A stretch of 8,882 bases of DNA, taken from CAZQEZ01 sp964592475. Its GTDB lineage: Bacteria > Bacteroidota > Bacteroidia > Cytophagales > Cyclobacteriaceae. This document shows, piece after piece, positions 1 through 6,322 of the stretch; position 1 is the first letter of the stretch, and every line of letters begins with the position of its first letter. A model generated the notes under the pieces. It made no database searches and was not told the DNA's origin. It saw only the letters and a program-made list of their open reading frames with translations. Location: the NCBI GenBank assembly GCA_964592475.1, contig CAZQEZ010000160.1, positions 1 through 8,882 on the forward strand, given 5' to 3'. A program made the translations under genes and the position numbers.

Positions 1-356
1 CCTGGCAATGCGTCTTTAATTTGTGTTCTTAAGCAACTACTGCCTTTCTTTATGCAGCCAAATTGGTAACTAAAGCAAGAAAGTCTGCATCTCAGAAAAG
101 AGTCAATGTAAGGAAGCTTTTGCTAAAAAATTACCGATAGCCTGACATCGAAAAGAAATCGCCATCCATATGTACAAGGCAAAGCTTACCACAGATATCC
201 CCAGCCATAATTCAGAAAGGTTGCTTTTATGTATTCTAGCAGCCAAAAATTGTTTATTATTAATGACATTTGTCAGGCAGTATATTTTATAAGCAGTTAT
301 CTTTGCACTCGAAAATATTTTTTAACCTTTAACTCAAATTCAAAAAGTACTACATT
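1..356. other. Non-coding leader region upstream of fumC
   Basis: No convincing gene is visible in these 356 bases on either strand. All frames are broken by stops at short intervals. One plus frame is open from base 1 to a stop at 67-69, which could be the last 22 codons of a gene entering from the left, but that is too short to identify. I see no tRNA, rRNA or strong hairpin. The right end carries the likely fumC promoter at 298-305. Confidence 0.5.
298..305 (+). promoter_or_regulatory. Putative Bacteroidota-type -7 promoter element of fumC
   Basis: TATCTTTG matches the Bacteroidota -7 consensus TAnnTTTG exactly and lies about 50 bases before the fumC ATG. The expected start of transcription would be near 312, giving a leader of about 45 bases. 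The nearest upstream TTTG (269-272) is 25 bases away, longer than the usual 19-21, so the -33 element is weak or the assignment is partly wrong. Such short motifs occur by chance in AT-rich DNA. Confidence 0.4.
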
Positions 357-1760
357 ATGGATTTTAGAATAGAAAAAGATACCATGGGTGAGGTAAAAGT
401 ACCTGCTGATAAATATTGGGGAGCACAAACCGAAAGGTCGAGGCAAAATTTCAATATTGCTTCAGAAACCATGAAGATGCCCATAGAAATAATTAAGGCT
501 TTTGCCTTTTTGAAAAAAGCTGCTGCCCTGGTCAATTTTGATTTGGGTGTATTACCTAAAGAGAAAGCTGATGTGATTGCAAAGGTATGTGATGAAATAT
601 TGGCGGGTAAACATGATGACCAATTTCCCTTGGTTATTTTTCAGACTGGTTCTGGCACTCAATCCAATATGAATGTAAATGAAGTAGTGGCCAACCGCGC
701 TCACGAATTGATGGGTGGGAAGCTTGATGATGACAAAAAAATGGTCCATCCCAATGACGATGTAAATAAATCACAATCTTCCAATGACACTTTTCCAACA
801 GCAATGCATATCGCTGCCTACAAAAAAGTAGTTGAAAATACTATACCTAAGGTCACGCTGCTGCGTAATACTTTGGATGAAAAAGCTAAGTCATTTGCTA
901 AAGTGGTAAAAATTGGCCGAACTCACTTCATGGATGCTACTCCGCTAACTTTGGGTCATGAGTTTTCCGGCTATGTCTCACAATTAGATCATGGAATAAA
1001 AGCTTTGAAAAACACTTTGCCACACTTAACGGAGCTGGCATTGGGTGGTACTGCAGTAGGTACCGGATTAAATGCACCACAAGGTTATGATGTAGCTGTG
1101 GCAAAAAAAATTGCAGAGCTTACCGGTAATCCTTTTATCACAGCTGAAAATAAATTTGAATCACTGGCGGCACACGATGCGATGGTAGAAACATCCGGAG
1201 CATTAAAACAATTGGCGGTTAGCTTAATGAAAATAGGCAATGATATTAGAATGTTGTCTTCGGGTCCACGTTGCGGAATAGGAGAAATCAAGATACCTGA
1301 AAATGAACCAGGCTCCTCTATCATGCCGGGGAAGGTAAACCCTACTCAATCGGAAGCCATTACCATGGTATGTGCTCAGGTGGTAGGTTGTGACGCAGCA
1401 ATAACTGTAGGTGGTATGAACGGCCACTTCGAGCTAAATGTATTTAAGCCAGTAATGATTTATAATTTACTCACGGCTGCTCAGTTGATTGGTGATGCCT
1501 GCGAAAGTTTTAATAATAATTGCGTGGTGGGCATTGAGCCCAATGTGGAAGGGATAAATAAAAATTTGAATAATTCATTAATGCTGGTAACTGCACTTAA
1601 TCCTCACATTGGTTATGAAAATGCAGCAAAAATAGCGAAAAAAGCGCACCAGGAAGGTACTACTCTAAAAGAAGCAGCTTTAGATTCAGGTATTCTTACT
1701 GCAGAACAATTTGATGAATGGGTGGTGCCGGAGAAAATGACTGGAAATATTAATAAATAA
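357..1760 (+). CDS. fumC: Class II fumarate hydratase (fumarase C)
   Basis: This enzyme catalyses reversible hydration of fumarate to (S)-malate in the TCA cycle. It is a cytosolic, iron-independent homotetramer of the fumarase/aspartase superfamily. The 467-residue product has the normal family length. The three conserved superfamily regions are visible: TGSGTQSNMN at 97-106, GRTHFMDATP at 187-196 (His190 is equivalent to the E. coli active-site His188), and the signature loop GSSIMPGKVNP at 319-329, where Ser321 matches the catalytic serine of the mobile loop. The substrate-contacting HPNDDVNKSQSSND segment (131-144) is also present. The ATG at 357 is chosen because the protein begins with the typical MDFRIEKDTMGEV N-terminus. 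There is no Shine-Dalgarno sequence, as usual in this phylum. The gene appears monocistronic: a TAnnTTTG element lies upstream, and a hairpin and 333 bases of non-coding DNA follow. The superfamily also includes aspartase, but the overall motif set fits fumarase. Confidence 0.97.
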   Translation: MDFRIEKDTMGEVKVPADKYWGAQTERSRQNFNIASETMKMPIEIIKAFAFLKKAAALVNFDLGVLPKEKADVIAKVCDEILAGKHDDQFPLVIFQTGSGTQSNMNVNEVVANRAHELMGGKLDDDKKMVHPNDDVNKSQSSNDTFPTAMHIAAYKKVVENTIPKVTLLRNTLDEKAKSFAKVVKIGRTHFMDATPLTLGHEFSGYVSQLDHGIKALKNTLPHLTELALGGTAVGTGLNAPQGYDVAVAKKIAELTGNPFITAENKFESLAAHDAMVETSGALKQLAVSLMKIGNDIRMLSSGPRCGIGEIKIPENEPGSSIMPGKVNPTQSEAITMVCAQVVGCDAAITVGGMNGHFELNVFKPVMIYNLLTAAQLIGDACESFNNNCVVGIEPNVEGINKNLNNSLMLVTALNPHIGYENAAKIAKKAHQEGTTLKEAALDSGILTAEQFDEWVVPEKMTGNINK

Positions 1761-2093
1761 TTGATAAACCCTCTTTGAGCTATTCAAAGGGTAAAGTTAT
1801 TCTATCTTGAATAGTATTTTTTAAATTGGTAGGCATCTACCATAAAATCACAGCAAATTTTTTCATTATTTAGAAGTATCTTATGGTTTAATATTTTCTT
1901 TTTATATGGCTAAGTAGCTGGTAATGAATAGCTCAATTAATTATTATAAATTGATTAATTTAGAGAAATACTTTCAATTTCGCCTTATTTATTACGTTTT
2001 ATAAAGAGCTGTAAAAAAACTTTTAATAGTAATATTAAATAATTTTTTGTAGTTTCGAATTGTTAATTGTGTTAGAAATCAAATATTTACAAA
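1761..2093. other. AT-rich intergenic region between fumC and the SPOR-protein gene
   Basis: These 333 bases contain no open frame of useful length and many short A/T runs. Apart from the fumC-proximal hairpins, I see only a near-consensus promoter element, TAGTTTCG at 2050-2057 (one mismatch to TAnnTTTG), 36 bases before the next ATG. No convincing -33 partner or RNA structure is visible. Confidence 0.5.
1768..1792 (+). terminator. Possible weak terminator hairpin after fumC
   Basis: Eight bases after the fumC stop, ACCC-(TC bulge)-TTTGA pairs with TCAAAGGGT around a 5-base loop, giving nine base pairs interrupted by a two-base bulge. No T-run follows directly. A second small hairpin (TATTC 1798-1802 with GAATA 1809-1813) does run into six Ts at 1817-1822. 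Position favours a terminator, but the structure is imperfect. Confidence 0.4.
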
Positions 2094-2717
2094 ATGAAAA
2101 ATATCATTTTATTAACTTGTTTACTTTTGTTAGTTGCCACTACTTCAGAAGTACATGCCCAGCTTTCTAAAAAAGAAAAGAAAGAGTGGAAAAAGCGAAA
2201 GAAAAAAATGAGTGAGGAAGAATTCAAAGCTATGTTTGAAGAAAATAGTGCTTTGCGTGGGCAAGTTAATAGTTTAAAGAGCCAGATTTCCAGTTTACAG
2301 TCTCGGATAAGCGATAAAGATGCTAAAATAGCCGAGCTTACTGATGAAATTAGAATGCTGGAAGAAAAATTGGCCAACGGGGGTGGAAGCAGCCAGCCGG
2401 TAGTACAACAACCTTTGGCACAATCCTCTGGATCTATGCAAACAGCCGATTTGGATAATAGTGGCGTAGTATTTAAAGTACAAATAGGTGCATTTAAAAA
2501 TAAGGACCTGAGCAAGTACTTTGGTAATACTCCAAACTTCACCGGAGAAGATGCAAACGGGTTGCAAAAAATCACTCTTGGCAGATTCCGTGATTACTGG
2601 GAAGCTGATACTTTTAAAAAGTATTTGCGTGAAATGGGAGTAAAAGATGCATGGATTGTACCGTATAAAGATGGTATCCGTGTGCCAATGAAGGATGTAT
2701 TAGAGGGAGTTATTTAA
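2094..2717 (+). CDS. Exported coiled-coil protein with C-terminal SPOR domain
   Basis: The 207-residue product starts with a classical Sec signal peptide: Lys2, a hydrophobic core at 4-16, and a probable cleavage after Val-His-Ala at 22. It has no lipobox cysteine, so a soluble periplasmic protein is expected. A strongly basic stretch at 26-38 (Lys-rich) follows. Next is a coiled coil at about 45-95 whose a/d positions (Leu54, Val58, Leu61, Ile65, Leu68, Ile72, then Ile79, Leu82, Ile86, Leu89, Leu93) keep nearly perfect heptads, broken only at Lys75. A Gly/Ser/Gln linker covers 96-122. Residues 125-197 look like a SPOR domain, beginning FKVQIGAF and ending in the usual basic, aromatic sheet region (ITLGRFRDYWEADTF, WIVPYKDGIRV). 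SPOR domains bind peptidoglycan glycan strands stripped of stem peptides, so a role in cell-wall remodelling or septation is likely. The exact function is unknown. The gene stands alone and converges on recA through a shared terminator. Confidence 0.85.
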   Translation: MKNIILLTCLLLLVATTSEVHAQLSKKEKKEWKKRKKKMSEEEFKAMFEENSALRGQVNSLKSQISSLQSRISDKDAKIAELTDEIRMLEEKLANGGGSSQPVVQQPLAQSSGSMQTADLDNSGVVFKVQIGAFKNKDLSKYFGNTPNFTGEDANGLQKITLGRFRDYWEADTFKKYLREMGVKDAWIVPYKDGIRVPMKDVLEGVI

Positions 2718-2742
2718 GTTAACTTTTAATAAAATATTACAT

Positions 2743-2774
2743 AAAAAAGCAGTGGGTAGTTACTCACTGCTTTT
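2743..2774. terminator. Bidirectional rho-independent terminator between SPOR gene and recA
   Basis: AAAAGCAGTG (2745-2754) pairs perfectly with CACTGCTTTT (2765-2774). The stem continues inward through a G-T wobble and GTA/TAC pairs to a very small loop. Read on the minus strand, it ends in six Ts and lies 24 bases beyond the recA stop. Read on the plus strand, it ends in four Ts and lies 26 bases beyond the SPOR-gene stop. It therefore serves both convergent genes and looks stronger for recA. Confidence 0.9.
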
Positions 2775-2797
2775 CGTATTTCAACAAATTATATTTT

Positions 2798-3829
2798 CTA
2801 CTTCTTCATTTCTATTGGTTTCTCCAGGTCTTCTCCTTTTATCGTAACTTTAATTTTCTTTTCCAGCTCTTCCATTAGTTCAGGATTATCTAGCAATAGC
2901 TTTTTTACTGCATCTCTACCCTGGCCCAATTTATTGCCATCATAGCTAAACCAAGAACCTGACTTTTTCACAATTTCCAATTCTACGCCAATGTCTATTA
3001 TCTCTCCTACTTTAGATATGCCTTCGCCGTACATGATGTCAAATTCAACCACCTTGAATGGCGGTGCTACTTTATTTTTGACTACTTTTACTCTGGTTCG
3101 ATTACCCAAAATATTATCTGCAGCTTCTTTAATTTGCCCTATTCTGCGAATATCAAGCCTAACGGATGCATAAAATTTTAAAGCATTACCACCAGTAGTT
3201 GTCTCCGGGTTACCAAACATCACGCCGATTTTCTCGCGAAGCTGATTTATGAATATACATGAACAGCCGGTTTTATTAATGGTACCGGTTAATTTTCTCA
3301 ACGCTTGAGACATCAATCTGGCTTGCAATCCCATTTTACTGTCACCCATTTCACCCTCCAGTTCTCCCTTGGGTACCAAGGCTGCTACCGAGTCTATCAC
3401 GATAATGTCGATTGCTCCGGAACGAATTAGATGCTCGGCTATTTCCAGTGCTTGTTCACCATTATCAGGTTGCGATATCAATAGGTTTTCTGTATCTATA
3501 CCAAGTTTGGCGGCATAAGATTTGTCAAAAGCGTGCTCAGCATCAACAATTGCGGCTAGGCCACCTGCTTTTTGAGCTTCAGCAATGCAATGCATGGCTA
3601 AAGTTGTTTTACCAGAAGATTCAGGGCCATAAATTTCAATAACTCTGCCACGAGGAATACCCCCAACCCCTAAAGCGATGTCTAAAGCTAATGAACCAGT
3701 AGGTATTGAAGGCACATCTATTATTTTCTCATCACTGAGTTTCATTACAGTGCCTTTGCCGTAAGTTTTATCTAGTTTATCAATAGTAAGTTGCAGCGCT
3801 TTTAGTTTTTCCTTATTGTTATCAGCCAT
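2798..3829 (-). CDS. recA: Recombinase A
   Basis: RecA is the cytosolic, ATP-dependent DNA strand-exchange protein of homologous recombination and repair; it forms nucleoprotein filaments on single-stranded DNA. The start is set at 3829, giving 343 residues beginning MADNNKEKLKALQLTIDKLD, the usual Bacteroidota N-terminus. The frame is open further upstream to an ATG at 3895, but those 22 extra residues are hydrophobic and unlike RecA. Visible motifs are Walker A GPESSGKTT (68-76), Walker B IIVIDS (142-147), the L1 region around 155-166, L2 beginning FGNPETTTGGNALKF (205-219), and the RecA signature ALKFYASVR (216-224). Length is slightly below E. coli RecA (353), mainly from a shorter, less acidic C-terminal tail ending EKPIEMKK. 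The gene is monocistronic, with its own terminator. No LexA-type box is recognisable, although an inverted repeat lies just upstream at 3862-3880. Confidence 0.98.
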   Translation of the reverse strand: MADNNKEKLKALQLTIDKLDKTYGKGTVMKLSDEKIIDVPSIPTGSLALDIALGVGGIPRGRVIEIYGPESSGKTTLAMHCIAEAQKAGGLAAIVDAEHAFDKSYAAKLGIDTENLLISQPDNGEQALEIAEHLIRSGAIDIIVIDSVAALVPKGELEGEMGDSKMGLQARLMSQALRKLTGTINKTGCSCIFINQLREKIGVMFGNPETTTGGNALKFYASVRLDIRRIGQIKEAADNILGNRTRVKVVKNKVAPPFKVVEFDIMYGEGISKVGEIIDIGVELEIVKKSGSWFSYDGNKLGQGRDAVKKLLLDNPELMEELEKKIKVTIKGEDLEKPIEMKK

Positions 3830-3861
3830 TTCTAAATTTATTTTAAGTTGTGTAAATAAAC

Positions 3862-3880
3862 ATGTGAAGATAATACACAT
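3862..3880 (-). promoter_or_regulatory. Inverted repeat upstream of recA (possible operator)
   Basis: ATGTG (3862-3866) and CACAT (3876-3880) form 5-base inverted arms around a 9-base spacer. The repeat is centred about 42 bases before the recA start codon, where a regulator or the promoter should lie. It resembles neither the E. coli nor the Gram-positive SOS box. Arms this short can arise by chance, so the regulatory call is tentative. Confidence 0.2.
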
Positions 3881-3895
3881 TTTAGCAAAATACAA

Positions 3896-4099
3896 ATAAG
3901 AATATAAGTGCTATTTACTACTTATAACCGCAAGCTATCAAAAAAATACAATATTTATAATATTAAATTATAATAATAGAATAATTAAAATAATATAAAG
4001 AATAATGCCTACAATTTTAAATAAAATATTTTACTAAAATTTGTAGTTTAAACTAAATATATTAGATTTTATTGAAATCGGAGATAAAGGTAATCCAAA
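3896..4099. other. Very AT-rich spacer between recA and the M56 gene
   Basis: About 200 bases with almost no G or C, particularly 3943-4035, which is made of A/T runs. It holds the upstream region of recA and the downstream end of the M56 peptidase operon. The only ordered element I see is a perfect 12-base palindrome, TAGTTTAAACTA, at 4044-4055, about 45 bases past the M56 stop. No classical GC hairpin terminator for the M56 gene is visible, and no coding frame of note. Confidence 0.5.
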
Positions 4100-5674
4100 T
4101 TATTTTTTGAGTTTGATAATAATTACTCCGTTTTTGCCTTCATCACCGTAAACTTCAATTGCTTTTTCATCACGTAATACACTTATAGATTTAATATCAT
4201 CAGGTACTATTGTGTTTAAAGCTTCATTGCTTACTTTTTCACCATCAAGTATATATAAAGGAGTAATTTCTTTATCAGTCTTCTTTCTGATAGATAATGT
4301 ATTCATTTCTTTATTTTTTTCCGCTTCCGATAATTCTTCAAAGTCTTTTGTAAAGATCATGATATCATCTTCTTTTATGGTGATACTTTTTATATCGTCG
4401 GGATCTAAATCATTAAGACTATTTTTATTTATTTCTTCTCCATTTAGATAATAGGCCTTGTCCTTGTGACTTGAAATAGTGAACCCTTTATCAACTCGTA
4501 TTTTAAAGTCGGTAGATTTTGCAGTATCGTCATTGGTTATTTTAAGCATTGGCTTAATAGAATTCAGCATTTTCAAATTGCTACTTGGGCGTCTTTTAAC
4601 CGGTTTGGGTTTTTCTGGTAATATGTTTTTTTGCTGAGTATCATCCATATTTAGAAAATTTTCAAGGTTTAAGCTTTCTATCAGGTTAATACTTCTAGAT
4701 GAGGCTATACTTTTATATCCGCTTAATGAAACCACAAGCAATAAAATGATTAACATTATAGGCATTACAGGTACTTCAGGTCTTCTTCGTCCCAATATTT
4801 CTTGAATTCTTTTCATGAGTAAATTTTTCTTTTGGTTTAAACTAATTACACTATTGACATTATTGTAATTGATTTGGGAAAGTGTTTTCGAATATTGAAT
4901 AGGATTTTTAATTAGCCTATTTACCTCATAGTCACAACTATATTCCCTTTCTTGCTCAATTATTTTTCTTAATATCCATACCGCAGGGTTAAAAAAGTAG
5001 ATGATTTCAATAAAGGTATTAATCAAATTTATTAAATAGTCATATCGGCGAATATGGATTAATTCATGCAAAATAATAATTTCTAATTGTTCGGTGTTCA
5101 TCCATTCCAGCATGGCCACAGGCATCATAATTATTGGCTTCCAAACTCCAAAAGTGAATGGACTTTGAATTTTATCGCTTGTTTTAATCTTTACCCTGTT
5201 GTGCATGCCAAGCTGTGCCATTTTATCATGAAGCAGAGAATTGATTTTATCAGCCTTTGGTAGGCCCATAGCATCTTTATTGAGTTTACGTAGATAGAAA
5301 ATCCCCACAAGCCTGTAAATTAATAAAGCTGCCATACCTGACCACCAAATAATCATCAGCTTAAAAAAGATAGACTCATTGGCAAGGTTCACCGTAGATG
5401 CATCAGTTTTATAGATTAATTGAATGATAAAGTTATAATTCGCAGTACTATATAACTCAGCACTTGCTGCAGGGGTAAAGCTCAAAAAATAAAATGTAGC
5501 TAAATTGATAATTAAAAGCAGATACAGTGCGACAATAGAAGTCCAGTATTTTATTTTGGCTTTATTATGTAAAAAATAATTAACGCATAACACCAGTAAT
5601 AAAATAATGGCTCCTTGCCAAAGTGAATGCAAGAGTGTTTTTACCAGTACCGTTGCCGCAATATCATTGATCAT
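4100..5674 (-). CDS. BlaR1-like M56 membrane metallopeptidase with plug-like C-terminal repeats
   Basis: The 524-residue integral membrane protein belongs to peptidase family M56 (BlaR1/MecR1). Predicted membrane segments lie near 15-37, 46-66, 104-127 and 302-320, with another hydrophobic stretch at 219-235. The zinc-protease core includes SPFTFGVWKPIIMMP (171-185), the HELIH zinc motif (203-207) and an acidic motif, QEREYSCDYE (241-250), that should supply the third zinc ligand. By family analogy, the activated peptidase inactivates the BlaI-type repressor encoded immediately upstream. The outer part is not the penicillin-binding sensor of true BlaR1. After a Lys/Pro-rich linker (353-363) there are two related segments, about 406-436 and 472-502. 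Each runs from a Tyr-(Ile/Tyr)-Leu-(Asp/Asn)-Gly start to a PDDIKSI core. The second continues as AIEVYGDEGKNGVIIIKLKK, like the plug motif of SusC-type TonB-dependent receptors. The gene overlaps the repressor by 11 bases, implying translational coupling. The inducing signal is unknown; beta-lactam sensing should not be assumed. Confidence 0.88.
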   Translation of the reverse strand: MINDIAATVLVKTLLHSLWQGAIILLLVLCVNYFLHNKAKIKYWTSIVALYLLLIINLATFYFLSFTPAASAELYSTANYNFIIQLIYKTDASTVNLANESIFFKLMIIWWSGMAALLIYRLVGIFYLRKLNKDAMGLPKADKINSLLHDKMAQLGMHNRVKIKTSDKIQSPFTFGVWKPIIMMPVAMLEWMNTEQLEIIILHELIHIRRYDYLINLINTFIEIIYFFNPAVWILRKIIEQEREYSCDYEVNRLIKNPIQYSKTLSQINYNNVNSVISLNQKKNLLMKRIQEILGRRRPEVPVMPIMLIILLLVVSLSGYKSIASSRSINLIESLNLENFLNMDDTQQKNILPEKPKPVKRRPSSNLKMLNSIKPMLKITNDDTAKSTDFKIRVDKGFTISSHKDKAYYLNGEEINKNSLNDLDPDDIKSITIKEDDIMIFTKDFEELSEAEKNKEMNTLSIRKKTDKEITPLYILDGEKVSNEALNTIVPDDIKSISVLRDEKAIEVYGDEGKNGVIIIKLKK

Positions 5675-6053
5675 TAGTATCTTCCTCCATTTTTTTTATA
5701 TATTCTTTAATTTCTTCTAGTTCTGCTTTTGTGGTTTTGGTATTTCCAATTATTTGCATCACCATGGCAGAAGCTGATCCCTGGTATAAATTTTTCATAA
5801 GCTTTTGTAAAAAACGTTGTTTAATGTTGTTTTCAGCTACGGCAGCCGTGTAAACATGCTGTCGATTAGTTTCATCCCTATGTAGCAAACCTTTGGCATG
5901 CATAATCTGCATTAATTTTAGTGTAGTAGTATACCCTGTCACTTTTTGTTGATTCAATTGATCATTTACTTCTCTTACAGTACCACTTCCTTGTTGCCAT
6001 AATATTTTTAAAATTGCCACTTCAGTTTCCGTTGGATCAATATTTTTAGTCAT
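5664..6053 (-). CDS. BlaI/MecI/CopY-family transcriptional repressor
   Basis: This 129-residue protein has the normal length for the Penicillinase_R family. The winged helix-turn-helix occupies about 7-72: it opens with PTETEVAILKILWQQGSGTVREV (residues 7-29), has the recognition helix in GYTTTLKLMQIM (40-51) and the wing in GLLHRDETNRQHVYTA (55-70). Residues 75-125 form the helical dimerisation region, ending in an acidic tail. Family members bind palindromic operators as dimers and repress their own operon until cleaved through the partner M56 protease. That partner is the next gene, starting within the last 11 bases of this one. Two tandem 16-base palindromes lie 13-50 bases upstream of the start codon and are good candidate autoregulatory operators. 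The target genes beyond its own operon are not known. Confidence 0.92.
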   Translation of the reverse strand: MTKNIDPTETEVAILKILWQQGSGTVREVNDQLNQQKVTGYTTTLKLMQIMHAKGLLHRDETNRQHVYTAAVAENNIKQRFLQKLMKNLYQGSASAMVMQIIGNTKTTKAELEEIKEYIKKMEEDTNDQ

Positions 6054-6065
6054 AGTTAATTTGTA

Positions 6066-6081
6066 TACGAATTTATTCGTA
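6066..6081. promoter_or_regulatory. Putative BlaI-family operator 1
   Basis: TACGAA-TTTA-TTCGTA is an inverted repeat with perfect 6-base arms and a 4-base spacer, beginning 13 bases upstream of the repressor start codon. The same arms and spacing recur at 6088-6103. An outer TTGTA (6061-6065) and TACAA (6080-6084) pair adds further symmetry around it. Repetition of the identical arms makes chance unlikely. Assignment to the adjacent BlaI-type repressor is inference from position and family behaviour. Confidence 0.7.
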
Positions 6082-6087
6082 CAATGT

Positions 6088-6103
6088 TACGAAGTATTTC
6101 GTA
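6088..6103. promoter_or_regulatory. Putative BlaI-family operator 2
   Basis: TACGAA-GTAT-TTCGTA repeats the arms and spacer length of operator 1, with centres 22 bases apart, about two helical turns. Two repressor dimers would therefore sit on the same face of the DNA. It lies just downstream of a near-consensus minus-strand promoter element, where a bound repressor would block initiation. Confidence 0.7.
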
Positions 6104-6109
6104 CTTGTG

Positions 6110-6117
6110 CAAATATT
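6110..6117 (-). promoter_or_regulatory. Putative -7 element for the repressor-peptidase operon
   Basis: Read on the minus strand this is AATATTTG, one mismatch from TAnnTTTG. A TTG at 6134-6136 (minus strand) could be the -33 element with a 16-base spacer, slightly short. Transcription would begin inside or beside operator 2, which fits an autorepressed promoter. Confidence 0.35.
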
Positions 6118-6183
6118 TATGTAGAATGCCTCACAAGCCCATATTTATTTCATTCATAAAAAATTAGCATTTTAATTTAACTC

Positions 6184-6197
6184 GTAGAGTATTCTAC
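6184..6197. promoter_or_regulatory. Inverted repeat in the divergent intergenic region
   Basis: GTAGA-GTAT-TCTAC has perfect 5-base arms and the same GTAT spacer as operator 2, but different arm sequence. It lies between the repressor operators and the patatin promoter. It might be a divergent third operator or the site of another regulator; sequence alone cannot tell. Confidence 0.25.
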
Positions 6198-6234
6198 ACA
6201 TTTTTGTTGTGGGAGTAAATAATTATTAATATAG

Positions 6235-6265
6235 TTTCCTTATTTTATAATTTTAAATATATTTG
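6235..6265 (+). promoter_or_regulatory. Putative promoter of the patatin-oxidase operon
   Basis: TATATTTG at 6258-6265 matches the Bacteroidota -7 consensus TAnnTTTG exactly. TTTC at 6235-6238, one base off the -33 element TTTG, precedes it with a 19-base spacer, which is the usual distance. Transcription would start near 6272, about 50 bases before the ATG at 6323. Confidence 0.5.
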
Positions 6266-6290
6266 TTTGTACAAATTGAGGTAATCACCT
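6266..6290. promoter_or_regulatory. Adjacent palindromes at the predicted patatin start site
   Basis: Directly after the -7 element lies a perfect 10-base palindrome, TTTGTACAAA (6266-6275). Three bases later comes a near-palindrome, AGGTAATCACCT (6279-6290), with four-base perfect outer arms. Their position over the expected transcription start suggests operator sites or a small leader hairpin. No regulator can be named. Confidence 0.3.
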
Positions 6291-6322
6291 TTGGAAATAT
6301 AACTTCCTAAAATCAGACATGT

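Noticed and set aside
1..69. C-terminal fragment of a gene entering from the left on the plus strand
   Set aside because: Only 22 codons are visible, with no recognisable motif. It cannot be separated from a chance open stretch.
2087..2575. 162-residue open frame on the minus strand, antisense to the SPOR-protein gene
   Set aside because: It lies opposite a gene with a clear signal peptide, coiled coil and SPOR domain. The translated product is serine- and leucine-rich low-complexity sequence typical of an antisense shadow, and no promoter or start context supports it.
3830..3895. 22-codon upstream extension of recA to the ATG at 3895
   Set aside because: The extra residues are hydrophobic and unlike any RecA N-terminus, whereas the ATG at 3829 gives the expected MADNNKEKLKALQ start.
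4100..6053. A beta-lactam resistance regulator pair (blaR1-blaI) controlling a beta-lactamase
   Set aside because: No beta-lactamase or penicillin-binding protein gene is in the window, and the M56 protein lacks the penicillin-binding sensor domain. Only the family names are justified.
6120..6198. Distant inverted repeat TGTAGAAT (6120-6127) and ATTCTACA (6191-6198)
   Set aside because: Eight-base arms separated by 63 AT-rich bases do not make a credible hairpin. The right copy is better explained by the compact palindrome at 6184-6197.
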